A stretch of 64,000 bases of DNA from Paenibacillus marchantiae (GCF_028771845.1 NZ_CP118270.1:3968001-4032000); one strand, 5' to 3'. Numbered from the stretch's first letter, positions 43,620 to 53,385 are shown. The notes: generated by a model not told the origin, from the letters alone. Translations and numbers: made by a program.

Positions 43620-45048
43620 AGAAAAGAGACTATTGCAAACGTCCCTGACACTGGACTTTTTGCTGTTCAACTTCTTTTTGTTTTTACTGGTAGCCATCGT
43701 GTACATTATCATTAATCTGGATGTGGTTGATTTCCGCATTTCGGATCAGGTGGTGGATCCTGATCTGAATGTGGAGGCACATGTGTACGTGACAGAACTG
43801 GAGAACGAATGGTTGTCCGGTAGTTCCGATGAGACCAATAATACCGAAATTCAGCGTCTCAAGGACAGTGGGGGATGGATTGAAGTGCTGGATGCGGATC
43901 GCAGGGTCATTCGTTATATCGGGGACAAGCAGGATACGTTCACTCAGTACAGTGAAGCTGAGCTATATGCAGGACTCGAAAACCGAAATGAACAGCTTTA
44001 CTATTACTCCATTAGTCCGCTTTCAACAGAGGGAGCTGCAAAGTACGTTTTGCTGAAGATTCCGCGTGACTTGGTCAGTGTACGAATTAATGATAATCAA
44101 CTGATTACCAATTTGAAGCATCCGTTATCGTTCTACATTATGATCGGGATCGGATTGGTCTTGCTGCTGATATTTGTATACAGCTACTGGGTCGCCCGTC
44201 GAATCAAAAAACCGCTGAGTATTCTCTCTCTAGGTCTTACCCAGATGATCCAGGGGAATTATAGTACGCGCATGTCCATCTCGGCAGAGAGGGAATTTGT
44301 CCAGATTGGAGAAACCTTCAATTATATGGCGGACGTCATTGAGAATACATCTGCGGAGAAACGTTATGCCGAAGAGAGCAAACAGCGCTTAATTGTGGAT
44401 CTGTCACATGATCTCAAGACCCCGATCACGAGTATTCAAGGATACGCCCAGGCTTTGGTGGAAGGGCGGGGGGAAGATAAGGACAGGCAGCAGCGATATC
44501 TGGGATATATATACAACAAGTCCGTTCAGGTCGCGCGCATGATTCAGAACATGCTGGAATTGCTCAAAGTAGATTCACCTGACTTCCGTATGCACATTCA
44601 GCAGCGGGAAATCGGAGAATTTGTACGTGAGATTATGGCCGACACATATGGTGAGATTGAGCAGAACCATTTTGGCCTGCATGTGCTCGTTCCTGATGAA
44701 GAGATCTATGCAAGGTATGATCCGGAACTGTTGTCCAGAGTGATTCAGAACATGATTACAAACGCCTTGTCCTACAACCCGCGGGGGACGGAGCTGCGTG
44801 TGGAGTTAATCCCACTGGACAACCATGTGGTTATCGAGGTTGCTGATACCGGTGTGGGTATCCCTCAAGAGTTGTGGGCAACCATCTTTGATCCATTTGT
44901 GCGAGGGGATGAGGCTCGTACGGGAACCGGGGGTACCGGGCTTGGACTAGCAATTGCGCGGCGGAACACCGAGAAAATGGGTGGACGATTAACACTTTCC
45001 CAGCGTGGACGAGAGACGACGGTGTTCACTATACAGATTCCGAAATAA
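43597..45048 (+). CDS. sensor histidine kinase, VanS-like, with HAMP
   Basis: 483 residues: membrane segment ~17-40, extracytoplasmic sensor ~40-170, second segment ~178-200, HAMP (RRIKKPLSILSLGLTQMIQGNYSTRM), H-box LIVDLSHDLKTPITSIQGYAQALVEG, N-box VIQNMITNALSYNPRG, G boxes VADTGVGIPQELWATIFDPFVRGDEARTGTGGTGLGLAI. TTG 43597 is inside the regulator gene. Downstream genes (AI-2E-type transporter, Asp23) may belong to its regulon, but this is inference. Confidence 0.88.
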   Translation: MKRPWKAREKRLLQTSLTLDFLLFNFFLFLLVAIVYIIINLDVVDFRISDQVVDPDLNVEAHVYVTELENEWLSGSSDETNNTEIQRLKDSGGWIEVLDADRRVIRYIGDKQDTFTQYSEAELYAGLENRNEQLYYYSISPLSTEGAAKYVLLKIPRDLVSVRINDNQLITNLKHPLSFYIMIGIGLVLLLIFVYSYWVARRIKKPLSILSLGLTQMIQGNYSTRMSISAEREFVQIGETFNYMADVIENTSAEKRYAEESKQRLIVDLSHDLKTPITSIQGYAQALVEGRGEDKDRQQRYLGYIYNKSVQVARMIQNMLELLKVDSPDFRMHIQQREIGEFVREIMADTYGEIEQNHFGLHVLVPDEEIYARYDPELLSRVIQNMITNALSYNPRGTELRVELIPLDNHVVIEVADTGVGIPQELWATIFDPFVRGDEARTGTGGTGLGLAIARRNTEKMGGRLTLSQRGRETTVFTIQIPK

Positions 45049-45147
45049 AGAACCGACATAAAGGATAAGGTTGACATAAACATTTGTCATTCTGATCACC
45101 ATTTGCAAAATGCTCATATAGAAAAGGTTAAGTGGAGGGGAAACTTT

Positions 45148-46227
45148 TTGTTCAAAGTAAATTCGTTTGTACGTTTCAGTATTGCACTGGCACTGATACT
45201 GATCAATATCTATCTGTTATCACGTGTCAGCTTTATTTTCCAACCGCTTGTTACCATGATTACGGTGATTACCGTGCCGATGATGTTGTCCGTATTCTTT
45301 TATTATCTGCTGCGGCCGCTCGTCAATTACATGGAAAAAAAGAAGCTGAATCGCACACTTAGCATTTTGTTGATCTATCTGGTGTTTGGTATACTGTTCG
45401 CCCTGTTTATTATAGGGTTATGGCCTTCACTACGCGAGCAGTTGATCAACCTGGTAGAAAACGCACCAAATTTAATCAATTCACTGAGTTTGCAGCTTAA
45501 AGAGCTCGAGCAGAACGGTGCCATTACGGCTTTGTTCCCGGAAGGGTCGACCCCGTTTTCGCAGATTACGGATTACATTAACAAAGGCTTCACCTTTGTA
45601 ACGAACTATGTGAGTGGATTCTTCTCACTCATCTCAAGCTTTGCGATTGTTCTGTTCACCTTCCCGATCATTTTGTTCTACATGTTGAAGCAGGGAGAGA
45701 AATTCGGTCGTAAGCTGGTGCACATTGCACCTAAACGTTTCCAAAAAGACAGTCGTGATGTGGTACTTGAGATCGATCAGGCGTTAAGCGGCTTTATCGT
45801 GGGACGAGTTCTCGTGAATCTGGCTTTGGGCGTGCTGATGTATATCGGTTTCCTGATCATCGGTCTCCCGTATGCACTGCTGTTAACCGTGATTGCGGTC
45901 ATTATGAACTTTGTTCCGTTTATCGGGGCGATCCTGTCTTCCGTTCCTATTGTTATTATGGGACTGGTGGTATCCCCTTCGGTTGCGATCTGGTCACTCA
46001 TTATTATTCTGGTAGCGCAGCAAATTCAGGATAATCTGGTTGCACCGTATGTATTCGGCAAAAAACTAGATATTCACCCGCTTACCACCATTATATTGGT
46101 GCTGGGTGCAGGGGATCTGGGCGGCATTATTGCCATTCTGATTATCATCCCTGTCTACATGATCGTTAAGATTATTTTGGTTCGAATCTATCAGCTATTC
46201 TTCAAGGACAAATGGCAGAATGCTTAA
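45148..46227 (+). CDS. AI-2E family transporter (PerM/YdbI-like)
   Basis: 359 residues, about eight membrane segments: two N-terminal pairs, a soluble helical region around LREQLINLVENAPNLINSLSLQLKELEQNG, then GFIVGRVLVNLALGVLMYIGFLIIGLPYALLLTVIAVIMNFVPFIGAILSSVPI (the conserved core with NFVPFIG) and a C-terminal VAQQIQDNLVAPYVFGKKLDIHPLT. The family includes TqsA and Na/Li-proton antiporters, so the AI-2 role is not implied. TTG 45148 has GGAGGGG upstream; the codon at 45103 does not. Confidence 0.88.
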   Translation: MFKVNSFVRFSIALALILINIYLLSRVSFIFQPLVTMITVITVPMMLSVFFYYLLRPLVNYMEKKKLNRTLSILLIYLVFGILFALFIIGLWPSLREQLINLVENAPNLINSLSLQLKELEQNGAITALFPEGSTPFSQITDYINKGFTFVTNYVSGFFSLISSFAIVLFTFPIILFYMLKQGEKFGRKLVHIAPKRFQKDSRDVVLEIDQALSGFIVGRVLVNLALGVLMYIGFLIIGLPYALLLTVIAVIMNFVPFIGAILSSVPIVIMGLVVSPSVAIWSLIIILVAQQIQDNLVAPYVFGKKLDIHPLTTIILVLGAGDLGGIIAILIIIPVYMIVKIILVRIYQLFFKDKWQNA

Positions 46228-46260
46228 ACATTTATAAATGATATAGAAGGAGTGGAAATC

Positions 46261-46659
46261 ATGTCTGAAATCATCCCACAACCATACACTGAACCTGAGT
46301 ATATTGAGCCACAATCTGTTCAAATGGGCGCCATTCATATTTCCAACGATGTAGTATCCAAAATTGTTGGCATGGCCGCTCAAACTACAGAGGGAATATC
46401 CTCCATGTCTGTTGGTCTTACCGAAGGAATCGCCAAGAGTATCAGCGGAAAGAGCTTGCAGAAAGGGATTGACGTTGCGATCAAAGATGACCAGGCATCT
46501 ATCCAACTGCGAATCAATGTTCAGTTTGGCAAAAAGATGCATGAAGTCTGTCAGGAACTTCAACATAATGTGCAGCAAGCTGTCGAGCAATTAACAGGCA
46601 TTATGGTGAATGAAATTAAAGTACAAGTGGTAGGCGTGACCATGCAGGAGCAAGTTTAA
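46261..46659 (+). CDS. Asp23/Gls24 family envelope stress protein
   Basis: 132 residues. Asp23 core: MGAIHISNDVVSKIVGMAAQTTEGISSMSVGLTEGIAKSISGKSLQKGIDVAIKDDQASIQLRINVQFGKKMHEVCQELQHNVQQAVEQLTGIMVNEIKVQVVGVTM (read in pieces from ~22 to 130). Asp23 proteins localise at the membrane and respond to envelope or alkaline stress. ATG 46261 follows AAGGAGTGG; the GTG at 46252 is inside the ribosome site. Thirty-three bases after the AI-2E gene, likely co-transcribed. Confidence 0.9.
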   Translation: MSEIIPQPYTEPEYIEPQSVQMGAIHISNDVVSKIVGMAAQTTEGISSMSVGLTEGIAKSISGKSLQKGIDVAIKDDQASIQLRINVQFGKKMHEVCQELQHNVQQAVEQLTGIMVNEIKVQVVGVTMQEQV

Positions 46660-46729
46660 AGCAGAACGAATAGAACGAACGAATGGAATTCAGTCATAAG
46701 CAGGTAGTGATATCCTGTGTAAAAATACA

Positions 46730-46776
46730 AAAACAGCACTTTCCCATTAGCTGCATAAATGGGAAGGTGCTGTTTT
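46730..46776. terminator. bidirectional terminator between asp23-type and araC-type genes
   Basis: AAAACAGCAC plus TTTCCCATT (from 46730) pairs with AATGGGAAGGTGCTGTTTT (ending 46776). It overlaps the last codons of the AraC-type gene. Confidence 0.8.
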
Positions 46777-47592
46777 GTGTTTGCGATAATACGTAGGGGC
46801 TTCGCCCATAACTTTTTTGAACATTTTCGAGAAAAGCAGCTGGTCGGCATATCCAACGGAACGGGAGATATCCCCAATGGTCAAAGCCGGATCCAGCGTC
46901 AGCTCAGCCGCCCTGCGCATGCGGTAATTGACCAGATAAGACTGAATGCTGGTGCCCATCTTGTCTTTGAAGAGAGAACACAAGTAACTGCGCTGTAAGC
47001 CAACATGAGACGCAATGGACTGTACGGTTATGGTATTAGCATAATTAATCTCAATGAAATCCATCACCTGAGTGACATAAGTTTCTTTCGTATAGTCCTG
47101 GAGCGGAATAGGTCTGTCCTCACCGGCTCGATCAATCAAAATGGAAAAAAACTGAAAGAGCAATCCCGTCATGCTGATCTCCCATCCCTTATGGGTGTTG
47201 CGAGAGCTAATCATGCGGTGCAGACAGGAGCGCATCTCGTCATCGTCATTACCCATCTCAAAGATCGGATGGTGCTCAGACAGGCAGGCCTGCTGTAATA
47301 ACGAAGGGCAGGTGCTTCCTTGGAAAGCAACCCAGCTATACTCCCACGGATCATCCTGATCTGCTTCATAATGAACGACAGAATGAGGCACGATGAGGAA
47401 CCCCTGACCTTTGCGCAGCGTAACCTTTTTGCCTCCAACTTCGAAGGTACCTTTGCCGTCCAATATGTAATGGATTTTGTAATAATCCCGCATTGCCGGG
47501 CCGAAGTGGTGACCGGGTGCGCAAGCTTCTGTGCCGTAATGAAGGAGCTGCAGCTCCTGAAAGTGATTGTTTTTGCACATATACGTAATCAA
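46747..47592 (-). CDS. AraC family regulator with cupin sensor
   Basis: 281 residues. N-terminal cupin (DYYKIHYILDGKGTFEVGGKKVTLRKGQGFLIVPHSVVHYEADQ), typical of sugar-sensing AraC proteins, and a C-terminal double HTH (ITVQSIASHVGLQRSYLCSLFKDKMGTSIQSYLVNYRMRRAAELTLDPALTIGDISRSVGYADQLLFSKMFKKVMGEAPTYYRK). The start is TTG at 47592 with AGGAGTG upstream. It is divergent from the YghZ-type reductase gene, a likely target. Confidence 0.88.
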   Translation of the reverse strand: MITYMCKNNHFQELQLLHYGTEACAPGHHFGPAMRDYYKIHYILDGKGTFEVGGKKVTLRKGQGFLIVPHSVVHYEADQDDPWEYSWVAFQGSTCPSLLQQACLSEHHPIFEMGNDDDEMRSCLHRMISSRNTHKGWEISMTGLLFQFFSILIDRAGEDRPIPLQDYTKETYVTQVMDFIEINYANTITVQSIASHVGLQRSYLCSLFKDKMGTSIQSYLVNYRMRRAAELTLDPALTIGDISRSVGYADQLLFSKMFKKVMGEAPTYYRKHKTAPSHLCS

Positions 47593-47795
47593 GGCTATTC
47601 ACTCCTGTTATGAGGTCGTTATACCTTGCATTTTAACATATAAAAGGTGAAAAGGGATCGTTTTATGAATATCATTTGATGAAGATACCAATCATTTTTC
47701 CATATCGTTGTAGTGAAATGCCATATCGTTTTACATGGAAAGTGTCTAAGATGAAAGGGTATTCAATAACTTTTACAGGAAAAGAGAGATTAACG

Positions 47796-48800
47796 ATGCC
47801 TTATACTGCGAGTGAACAACGATACAGTGAAATGAAATATGCCCGCTCTGGCAAAACCGGAATTAAACTGCCGCAAATAGCACTAGGCTTATGGCAGAAC
47901 TTCGGTGGAAACCGCACCCTGGATATTCAGGAAGAGATGATCCTGCGCGCATTCGATCTGGGGATTAACCATTTCGACTTGGCCAACAACTATGGACCAC
48001 CTCCAGGATCAGCCGAAGAGAATTTTGGTGTCATTCTCAAAAAACATCTGCGTCCTTACCGCGACGAACTGCTCATCTCAACCAAGGCAGGTTATCATAT
48101 GTGGAACGGTCCATACGGCGAATGGGGTTCTCGCAAAAACCTGATTGCTAGTCTGGATCAAAGTCTGAGCCGGATGGGACTGGATTACGTAGATATTTTC
48201 TATCATCACCGTCCAGATCCGGAGACACCGCTCGAAGAAACGATGACTGCACTGGATCATATCGTTAGACAGGGTAAAGCCCTGTATGTAGGCTTGTCCA
48301 ACTATGATGCCGAACAGACGAAAGAAGCAGTTACTATTTTGCGTCGTCTCGGAACACCTTGTCTGGTTCACCAGCCAAACTATTCGATGCTGAATCGCTG
48401 GATTGAGGATGGATTGCAGGATGTGCTGGATGAGCACGGCGTAGGATCGATCGCATTCTGTCCGCTTGGCCGGGGACAGTTGACGAATAAATATGTGGAC
48501 AAGATCAAGGAAGAGCGCGCTAATCCAACAGGCAATCTGAGAAAAGAAGCCTATACAGACGAACGGATCGCCAAGTTCGAAGCACTTCAGGCGGTTGCTG
48601 AACGTAGAGGTCAAACGATCTCCCAGTTGGCGCTGAATTGGATTTTGCGTGGTAACCGAGTTACTTCCGCTCTGATCGGCGCAAGCCGTGTGTCCCAGAT
48701 TGAAGAAAACGTAGCGGCCCTTCAGGCACCAGATCTGACGACAGAAGAGCTGAATGAAATCGAAAGCATCTTGGATGGCATCGGAAACTACGCTTGGTAA
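47796..48800 (+). CDS. L-glyceraldehyde 3-phosphate reductase-like aldo/keto reductase (YghZ type)
   Basis: 334 residues. Very close in pattern to E. coli YghZ/Gpr: LPQIALGLWQNFGGN, HFDLANNYGPPPGSAEENFG (catalytic Asp and Tyr), STKAGYHMWNGPYGEWGSRKNLIASLDQSLSRMGLDYVDIFYHHR, IAFCPLGRGQLTNKY and VTSALIGASRVSQIEENVAAL (NADPH site). YghZ reduces methylglyoxal and L-glyceraldehyde 3-phosphate. ATG 47796 follows AAAGAGAG; an in-frame start 40 codons earlier has no ribosome site. It is divergent from an AraC-type regulator. Confidence 0.88.
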   Translation: MPYTASEQRYSEMKYARSGKTGIKLPQIALGLWQNFGGNRTLDIQEEMILRAFDLGINHFDLANNYGPPPGSAEENFGVILKKHLRPYRDELLISTKAGYHMWNGPYGEWGSRKNLIASLDQSLSRMGLDYVDIFYHHRPDPETPLEETMTALDHIVRQGKALYVGLSNYDAEQTKEAVTILRRLGTPCLVHQPNYSMLNRWIEDGLQDVLDEHGVGSIAFCPLGRGQLTNKYVDKIKEERANPTGNLRKEAYTDERIAKFEALQAVAERRGQTISQLALNWILRGNRVTSALIGASRVSQIEENVAALQAPDLTTEELNEIESILDGIGNYAW

Positions 48801-48894
48801 ACTTGTAACGCAGAGATACGACTTTGGAGATTCAGAGTCATGTCTACAATGATTAATTTGATCCCTATGATATAGATATGTTGGGATAACTAAG

Positions 48895-48928
48895 GTGTCT
48901 TCCTGTAGTCGGGAGGACACTTTTTTTT
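48895..48928 (+). terminator. terminator after the aldo/keto reductase
   Basis: GTGTCTTCC (48895-48903) pairs with GGGAGGACAC (48911-48920) with G-T pairing, then eight T. Confidence 0.85.
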
Positions 48929-49094
48929 CTTACTTATCGTTCTTTATATGTAGAGATAGACCTTTTAGAGCTTCGGCTTAATTGACCTATGTTTATTTTT
49001 TTCTTAAACTATTTCATATCATAGCACCAGGTCCTAGGATTTAGGGTATAATATATAGATGCTATACATTTGAAATATGAAGGAGAGGCTCCAT

Positions 49095-50687
49095 TTGAAT
49101 TTTCAACAGTGGATTTCGCCTGAAACCTATAACCTGACATCCGAGATGGAGAATCACCCGTCGGATCGGGTTGCACTTAGATGGCTGAGCGATCATAAAG
49201 AATTGGAAGAGATCACTTATGGTGAGTTATTGAAGCAGGCAAATCGTCTTGCTGGAGGCTTGCGTGATCTTGGTTTGGAGAAGGGCGACCGGGTGCTGGT
49301 CATGGTACCACGCCGAATTATTGCCTATGTTATATACATTGCCTGCCTGAAACTGGGGATTGCTGTTATTCCTTCTTCCGAGATGCTGCGTGCGAAAGAT
49401 CTGGAGTATCGTCTTCGGCATTCCGAGGCCCGGGCTGTCATTGTCTGGTCCGAGACGACTGCTGAAGTTGAAAAAATAGATGCAGATCTGCCGGCATTGG
49501 CACACCGCATCGTTGCATCACCAAATGGTGATGATAGCGTACCTGGAGAAGGCTGGGTCAATGTACACCAGTTAATGCAAGGCCAATCCGATACGATGGC
49601 TGCGGTGGAAACACATCGTGACGATATGGCTATTCTCGCTTATACCTCCGGTACGACTGGTAATCCAAAAGGCGTAGTACATAGTCATGGTTGGGGGTAT
49701 GCCCATTTACGGATCGCTTCATCGTTATGGCTGGATATTCAGCCTTCGGATACGGTATGGGCAACGGCAGCACCGGGATGGCAAAAATGGATCTGGAGTC
49801 CGTTCCTGTCTGTACTCGGAAGAGGGGCTACCGGACTGGTCTACAATGGATCATTCCAACCCAAACGTTATCTGGAACTGTTGCAGGAGCATCAGATCAA
49901 CGTCTTGTGCTGTACGCCGACGGAATATCGGTTAATGGCCAAAGCAGACGATCTGGGTCACCATGATCTGTCCGCACTGCGCAGCGCCGTGTCTGCTGGT
50001 GAGCCGTTGAATCAGGAAGTAATTGAAATTTTCCAGCGTCACTTTGACCTGACGATCCGGGACGGATATGGACAAACCGAGAGCACGCTGCTGATCGGCA
50101 GCTTAAAAGATGCTCCCGTACGAATTGGTTCTATGGGGCAGTCCATTACACCAGGCCTTATTGAGATCGTCAATGAAGAGGGACAACTTGTACCTGCTGG
50201 TGAAGTAGGAGATATCGCAGTGCATAAGGATATGCCAGCCTTGTTCCGTGCCTATTATCAGGATGAGGGACGGAAGGAAGCGAATCAGCGTGGGGATTAT
50301 TTTGTAACAGGTGACCGCGCACGCAAAGACGAAGAAGGCTACTTCTGGTTTGAAGGTCGAAGTGATGATATCATTATCAGTTCGGGATACACGATTGGAC
50401 CGTTCGAGGTGGAAGAAGCGTTGATGAAACACGCCAGCGTGAAGGAATGTGCGGTCGTAGCGAGTCCTGATGAGATCCGTGGTAACGTAGTGAAAGCATT
50501 TGTAGTGCTGAGAGACAAGTCTCTCGCATCACCAGAACTGGCGCGTGAACTGCAAAACCATGTGAAGGAATGGACAGCACCCTACAAATATCCACGTAAA
50601 ATCGAGTTTGTAGCCGATCTGCCGAAAACAAACTCAGGAAAAATCCGCCGGATCGAGCTGCGTGAGCAGGAGAAACGCAAGGCTTAA
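49095..50687 (+). CDS. acyl-CoA synthetase, AMP-binding (YtcI/MbmA-like)
   Basis: 530 residues. ANL adenylating enzyme: A3 LAYTSGTTGNPKGVVHSHGW, A5 RDGYGQTEST, A7 GDYFVTGDRARKDEEGYFWFEGRSDDIIISSGYTIGPFEVEEAL and A10 PKTNSGKIRRIELR with the catalytic Lys. The layout is that of medium-chain acyl-CoA or acetyl-CoA-like synthetases. The acid is not evident. TTG 49095 has AAGGAGAGG seven bases upstream; the ATG at 49077 precedes that site. An M29 aminopeptidase gene follows after 53 bases, probably in the same operon. Confidence 0.9.
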   Translation: MNFQQWISPETYNLTSEMENHPSDRVALRWLSDHKELEEITYGELLKQANRLAGGLRDLGLEKGDRVLVMVPRRIIAYVIYIACLKLGIAVIPSSEMLRAKDLEYRLRHSEARAVIVWSETTAEVEKIDADLPALAHRIVASPNGDDSVPGEGWVNVHQLMQGQSDTMAAVETHRDDMAILAYTSGTTGNPKGVVHSHGWGYAHLRIASSLWLDIQPSDTVWATAAPGWQKWIWSPFLSVLGRGATGLVYNGSFQPKRYLELLQEHQINVLCCTPTEYRLMAKADDLGHHDLSALRSAVSAGEPLNQEVIEIFQRHFDLTIRDGYGQTESTLLIGSLKDAPVRIGSMGQSITPGLIEIVNEEGQLVPAGEVGDIAVHKDMPALFRAYYQDEGRKEANQRGDYFVTGDRARKDEEGYFWFEGRSDDIIISSGYTIGPFEVEEALMKHASVKECAVVASPDEIRGNVVKAFVVLRDKSLASPELARELQNHVKEWTAPYKYPRKIEFVADLPKTNSGKIRRIELREQEKRKA

Positions 50688-50740
50688 ATGATTGTGCAGC
50701 AGCAATAGTATTCAAATATGAAACAGGAGTGAACACAACC

Positions 50741-51985
50741 ATGAGTAATTTTGAACAAACCTTTGAAAAATCGTTGGAACAATACGCAGAGCTGGTTGTC
50801 AAAGTCGGCGTAAATATTCAGAAAGGACAGGATCTGCTCGTAACGGCACCCATCGAAACATTGGAATTCACCCGTCTGATCGTGCAAAAAGCGTATGCGG
50901 CTGGCGCCAAGTATGTACAGGTTGATTTTGATGATGACGATATTACACGCAGCCGTTTTGAACATGGCTCTGATGACAGTTTTGATTATTACCCGGCCTG
51001 GAAGGCGGAAATGATGGAGAAGTTTGCAGAAGCAGGCGGCGCTACGCTCACGATCAAAGTACCTGACCCTGAATTATACAAAGGCATCAATTCCGACAAT
51101 GTTTCGCGTGCAACCAAAGCGGCGGCTCATGCACGTCGCGGATTTTCGAAATATACACGTAACCACGAAATTAGCTGGTGTCTGATCAAAGCGCCAACCA
51201 AGGCGTGGGCGAACAAAGTATTTGCCGACATTCCAGAGGAAGATCGCATTAACGTGATGTGGGAAACCATCTTCAAAATGAACCGTGTCGATGGCGGAGA
51301 TGCTATTCAGAACTGGAAAAAACATCTGGACACCCTGAATGCTATGAGTGATTTGCTGAACAAGAAAAATTATAAAAGCCTGCACTACCGCGCACCCGGA
51401 ACGGATTTGAAAATTGAGCTGGTGAACAACCATATCTGGGGTGGCGGCGGTAGCGAAAACAAGCAAGGTGTGTATACCGTTGCGAACATGCCGACAGAAG
51501 AAGTATTTACAATGCCGAAGCGCAGTGGAGTCAACGGATTCGTCAGCAGCACGATGCCGCTGAACCTGAATGGTCAACTAGTGGACCAGATGAGAATTAC
51601 GTTTAAGGATGGACAGGTCGTTGCTTTTACAGCAGCTTCGGGTGAAGAGCATCTGAAAAACCTGTTTGCCACCGATGAAGGTGCACGTTATCTTGGCGAA
51701 GTTGCCCTCGTGCCGCATGATTCGCCAATCTCCAACTTGAATCGTATTTTCTATAATACCGGTATTGATGAGAATGCATCTTGCCATCTGGCTGTAGGAA
51801 GTGCATACCCGTTCAACATGAAAGATGGTACGACGATGTCTAACGAGGAATTGCTGAAACATGAATGCAACGTTAGTCTGACCCATGTGGACTTTATGAT
51901 CGGCTCCGCAGAGCTCGACATTGATGGTGAGTTGCAGGATGGAACGGTGGAACCTGTATTCCGCAAAGGGAACTGGGCATTTTAA
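50741..51985 (+). CDS. M29 family metallo-aminopeptidase
   Basis: 414 residues, the size of AmpS/PepS/AmpT. Motifs: LLVTAPIETLEFTRLIVQKAYAAGAKYVQVDFDDDDITRSRFEHG near the N-terminus, NHIWGGGGSENKQGVYTVANMPTEEVFTMPKRSGVNGFVSSTMPL (metal Glu residues in PTEEVFT), YLGEVALVPHDSPIS, and the His/Tyr/Asp metal region around ENASCHLAVGSAYPF and LTHVDFMIGS. It releases N-terminal amino acids using two metal ions. ATG 50741 is ten bases after AGGAGTG. Confidence 0.92.
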   Translation: MSNFEQTFEKSLEQYAELVVKVGVNIQKGQDLLVTAPIETLEFTRLIVQKAYAAGAKYVQVDFDDDDITRSRFEHGSDDSFDYYPAWKAEMMEKFAEAGGATLTIKVPDPELYKGINSDNVSRATKAAAHARRGFSKYTRNHEISWCLIKAPTKAWANKVFADIPEEDRINVMWETIFKMNRVDGGDAIQNWKKHLDTLNAMSDLLNKKNYKSLHYRAPGTDLKIELVNNHIWGGGGSENKQGVYTVANMPTEEVFTMPKRSGVNGFVSSTMPLNLNGQLVDQMRITFKDGQVVAFTAASGEEHLKNLFATDEGARYLGEVALVPHDSPISNLNRIFYNTGIDENASCHLAVGSAYPFNMKDGTTMSNEELLKHECNVSLTHVDFMIGSAELDIDGELQDGTVEPVFRKGNWAF

Positions 51986-52013
51986 TTGGTGAAAACAAGG
52001 CAATAAGTTAGAA

Positions 52014-52052
52014 ACAAAGGCGACTTCAACGTTGAAGTCGCTTTTGTTGTTT
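52014..52052. terminator. terminator after the aminopeptidase
   Basis: A 34-base inverted repeat centred on AACGTT (arm ACAAAGGCGACTTCAAC at 52014-52030; one mismatch), then TGTTTTT. Confidence 0.88.
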
Positions 52053-52076
52053 TTGGCATCCACAACTTTAAATGAT

Positions 52077-52541
52077 TTATAGCGGCTTAACGGGTACACA
52101 TATTTCGCAAAAATCCAGAAGAAGCAGATCACCGGCATACCTTTCCAAAATGGGTTTGTTGTCCATAATACAACCATTGCTCTGCAAATACGGGAAAATC
52201 TCGGTCCAGGCTTGCTGCACATCTTCTGCTGTATGTTTGACTTTGCAAACCAGATATTGCCCGCCAGGAAGTTCAGCTTCTTCAAGTTGGGGAGTCGACT
52301 CATCCAAGGAGTAATCCTCTGATATGACAATACATGCATCATACCTGCATTGAGAGGGGAGGGTGGTTTCCGGGTTATCCTGCGGAATGCCGAACAAGAT
52401 GGTCGAGCTTGTAAGCAGGCCTTGGGATCTTGCCCAGGTCTTTAATGTTTCCATCGCGTGACTGTTGGCGGGACCATACGGACCGACTTGTCGTACATAA
52501 GCAATTCGGGAGGTTGGCAGGTTTTCGATGTGAAATTCCAT
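52077..52541 (-). CDS. GyrI-like/effector-binding domain protein
   Basis: 154 residues forming one GyrI/AraC-effector-binding domain: FHIENLPTSRIAYVRQVGPYG, then a helix, FGIPQDNPETTLPSQCRYDACIVIS, LPGGQYLVCKVKHTAEDVQQAWTEIFPYL and ILERYAGD. The domain stands alone, with no DNA-binding part. Such proteins bind cyclic or drug-like molecules; SbmC/GyrI protects gyrase. ATG 52541 follows AAAGGAATG. Confidence 0.8.
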   Translation of the reverse strand: MEFHIENLPTSRIAYVRQVGPYGPANSHAMETLKTWARSQGLLTSSTILFGIPQDNPETTLPSQCRYDACIVISEDYSLDESTPQLEEAELPGGQYLVCKVKHTAEDVQQAWTEIFPYLQSNGCIMDNKPILERYAGDLLLLDFCEICVPVKPL

Positions 52542-52674
52542 TGGAGTTCATTCCTTTCGTTACGATTATGGGTTACATCTCGAATGCTATCATGGTATAA
52601 AAAAATATTCATTTGTATTTTTGGCGAAAGAGAGATTGGTTTGACGTGCGATTTGTTTATTCTGGGGAAATAGG

Positions 52675-52711
52675 AAAGAGGCCGATGATCTGATCATCGG
52701 CCTCTCTTTTG
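52675..52711. terminator. terminator after the nitroreductase gene
   Basis: AGAGGCCGATGATC (52677-52690) pairs with GATCATCGGCCTCT (52692-52705), flanked by A and T runs. Serves the minus-strand nitroreductase gene. Confidence 0.88.
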
Positions 52712-52752
52712 TAATGGAATCAGTGAAAAGTTACGGATGTCACATTCCCAAT

Positions 52753-53385
52753 TTATTCGGCATGCATTTTGTTGAAGCTTACATATTCGTTAATCGGTTT
52801 GCGGTATCCGCGCGGACGTTGTTTGGCTTCGGACTTTTTGCCGATTGTAATTAGCATGGCAGGTACATAATGGTCGGGAATATCCAGACTGCGTTGCAAC
52901 TCTTCCGCGTCGAAGCCAATCATGGGGCAGGTGTCCCAACCACGATCCTGAGCGATAAGCATCAATTGCATCGCTGACAGGCTGGCATTACGAATTGCAT
53001 CTTCTCTCTGGAAGAACCTTCCCCGCGTTTCGTAAAATTCGATGACACTCTGTGATTCTTGCTCGTATTGAAACGGAGTCATCGCACCAAGGTTCAGCAG
53101 GCCCTCATTGATTGTGCGGATGTGATGGTGTGCGTTGACATCGCCGAGGACAACAATGACCGCAGAGGCCGTTTTTACTTTATATTGCTGGGAAGCTTCA
53201 TAGACTTTTTCTTTCTGAGCCGGGTCCGTCAGCACAAGATAGTGCGTATGCTGGAGGTTAAAGGCGGAAGGTGCGAATTTGTTCAAGGCAAACATCTCTT
53301 GCAATTCTGACTCTGGAATCTCAATTCCTTCTTCAAAAATAACGGCCGATCTACGGTTTTTGACCAGATTCTCCAATTCACTCAT
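52753..53385 (-). CDS. NAD(P)H-dependent nitroreductase family protein
   Basis: 210 residues. FMN nitroreductase fold: NLVKNRRSAVIFEEGIEIPESEL with the FMN-phosphate Arg-Arg-Ser, FAPSAFNLQHTHYLVLTDP, AIRNASLSAMQLMLIAQDRGWDTCPMIGFDAEEL and VPAMLITIGKKSEAKQRPRGYRKPINEYV. Similar to YodC/YdgI-type oxidoreductases. ATG 53385 follows GAGGGAAACTACC. Natural substrate unknown. Confidence 0.88.
   Translation of the reverse strand: MSELENLVKNRRSAVIFEEGIEIPESELQEMFALNKFAPSAFNLQHTHYLVLTDPAQKEKVYEASQQYKVKTASAVIVVLGDVNAHHHIRTINEGLLNLGAMTPFQYEQESQSVIEFYETRGRFFQREDAIRNASLSAMQLMLIAQDRGWDTCPMIGFDAEELQRSLDIPDHYVPAMLITIGKKSEAKQRPRGYRKPINEYVSFNKMHAE

Noticed and set aside
48078..48920. 280-codon ORF on the minus strand
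   Set aside because: Antisense to the aldo/keto reductase with Cys/His-rich non-protein-like composition and no start signal.
51578..52342. 254-codon ORF on the minus strand
   Set aside because: Spans the aminopeptidase end, a terminator and the GyrI-like gene in another frame; no family features.
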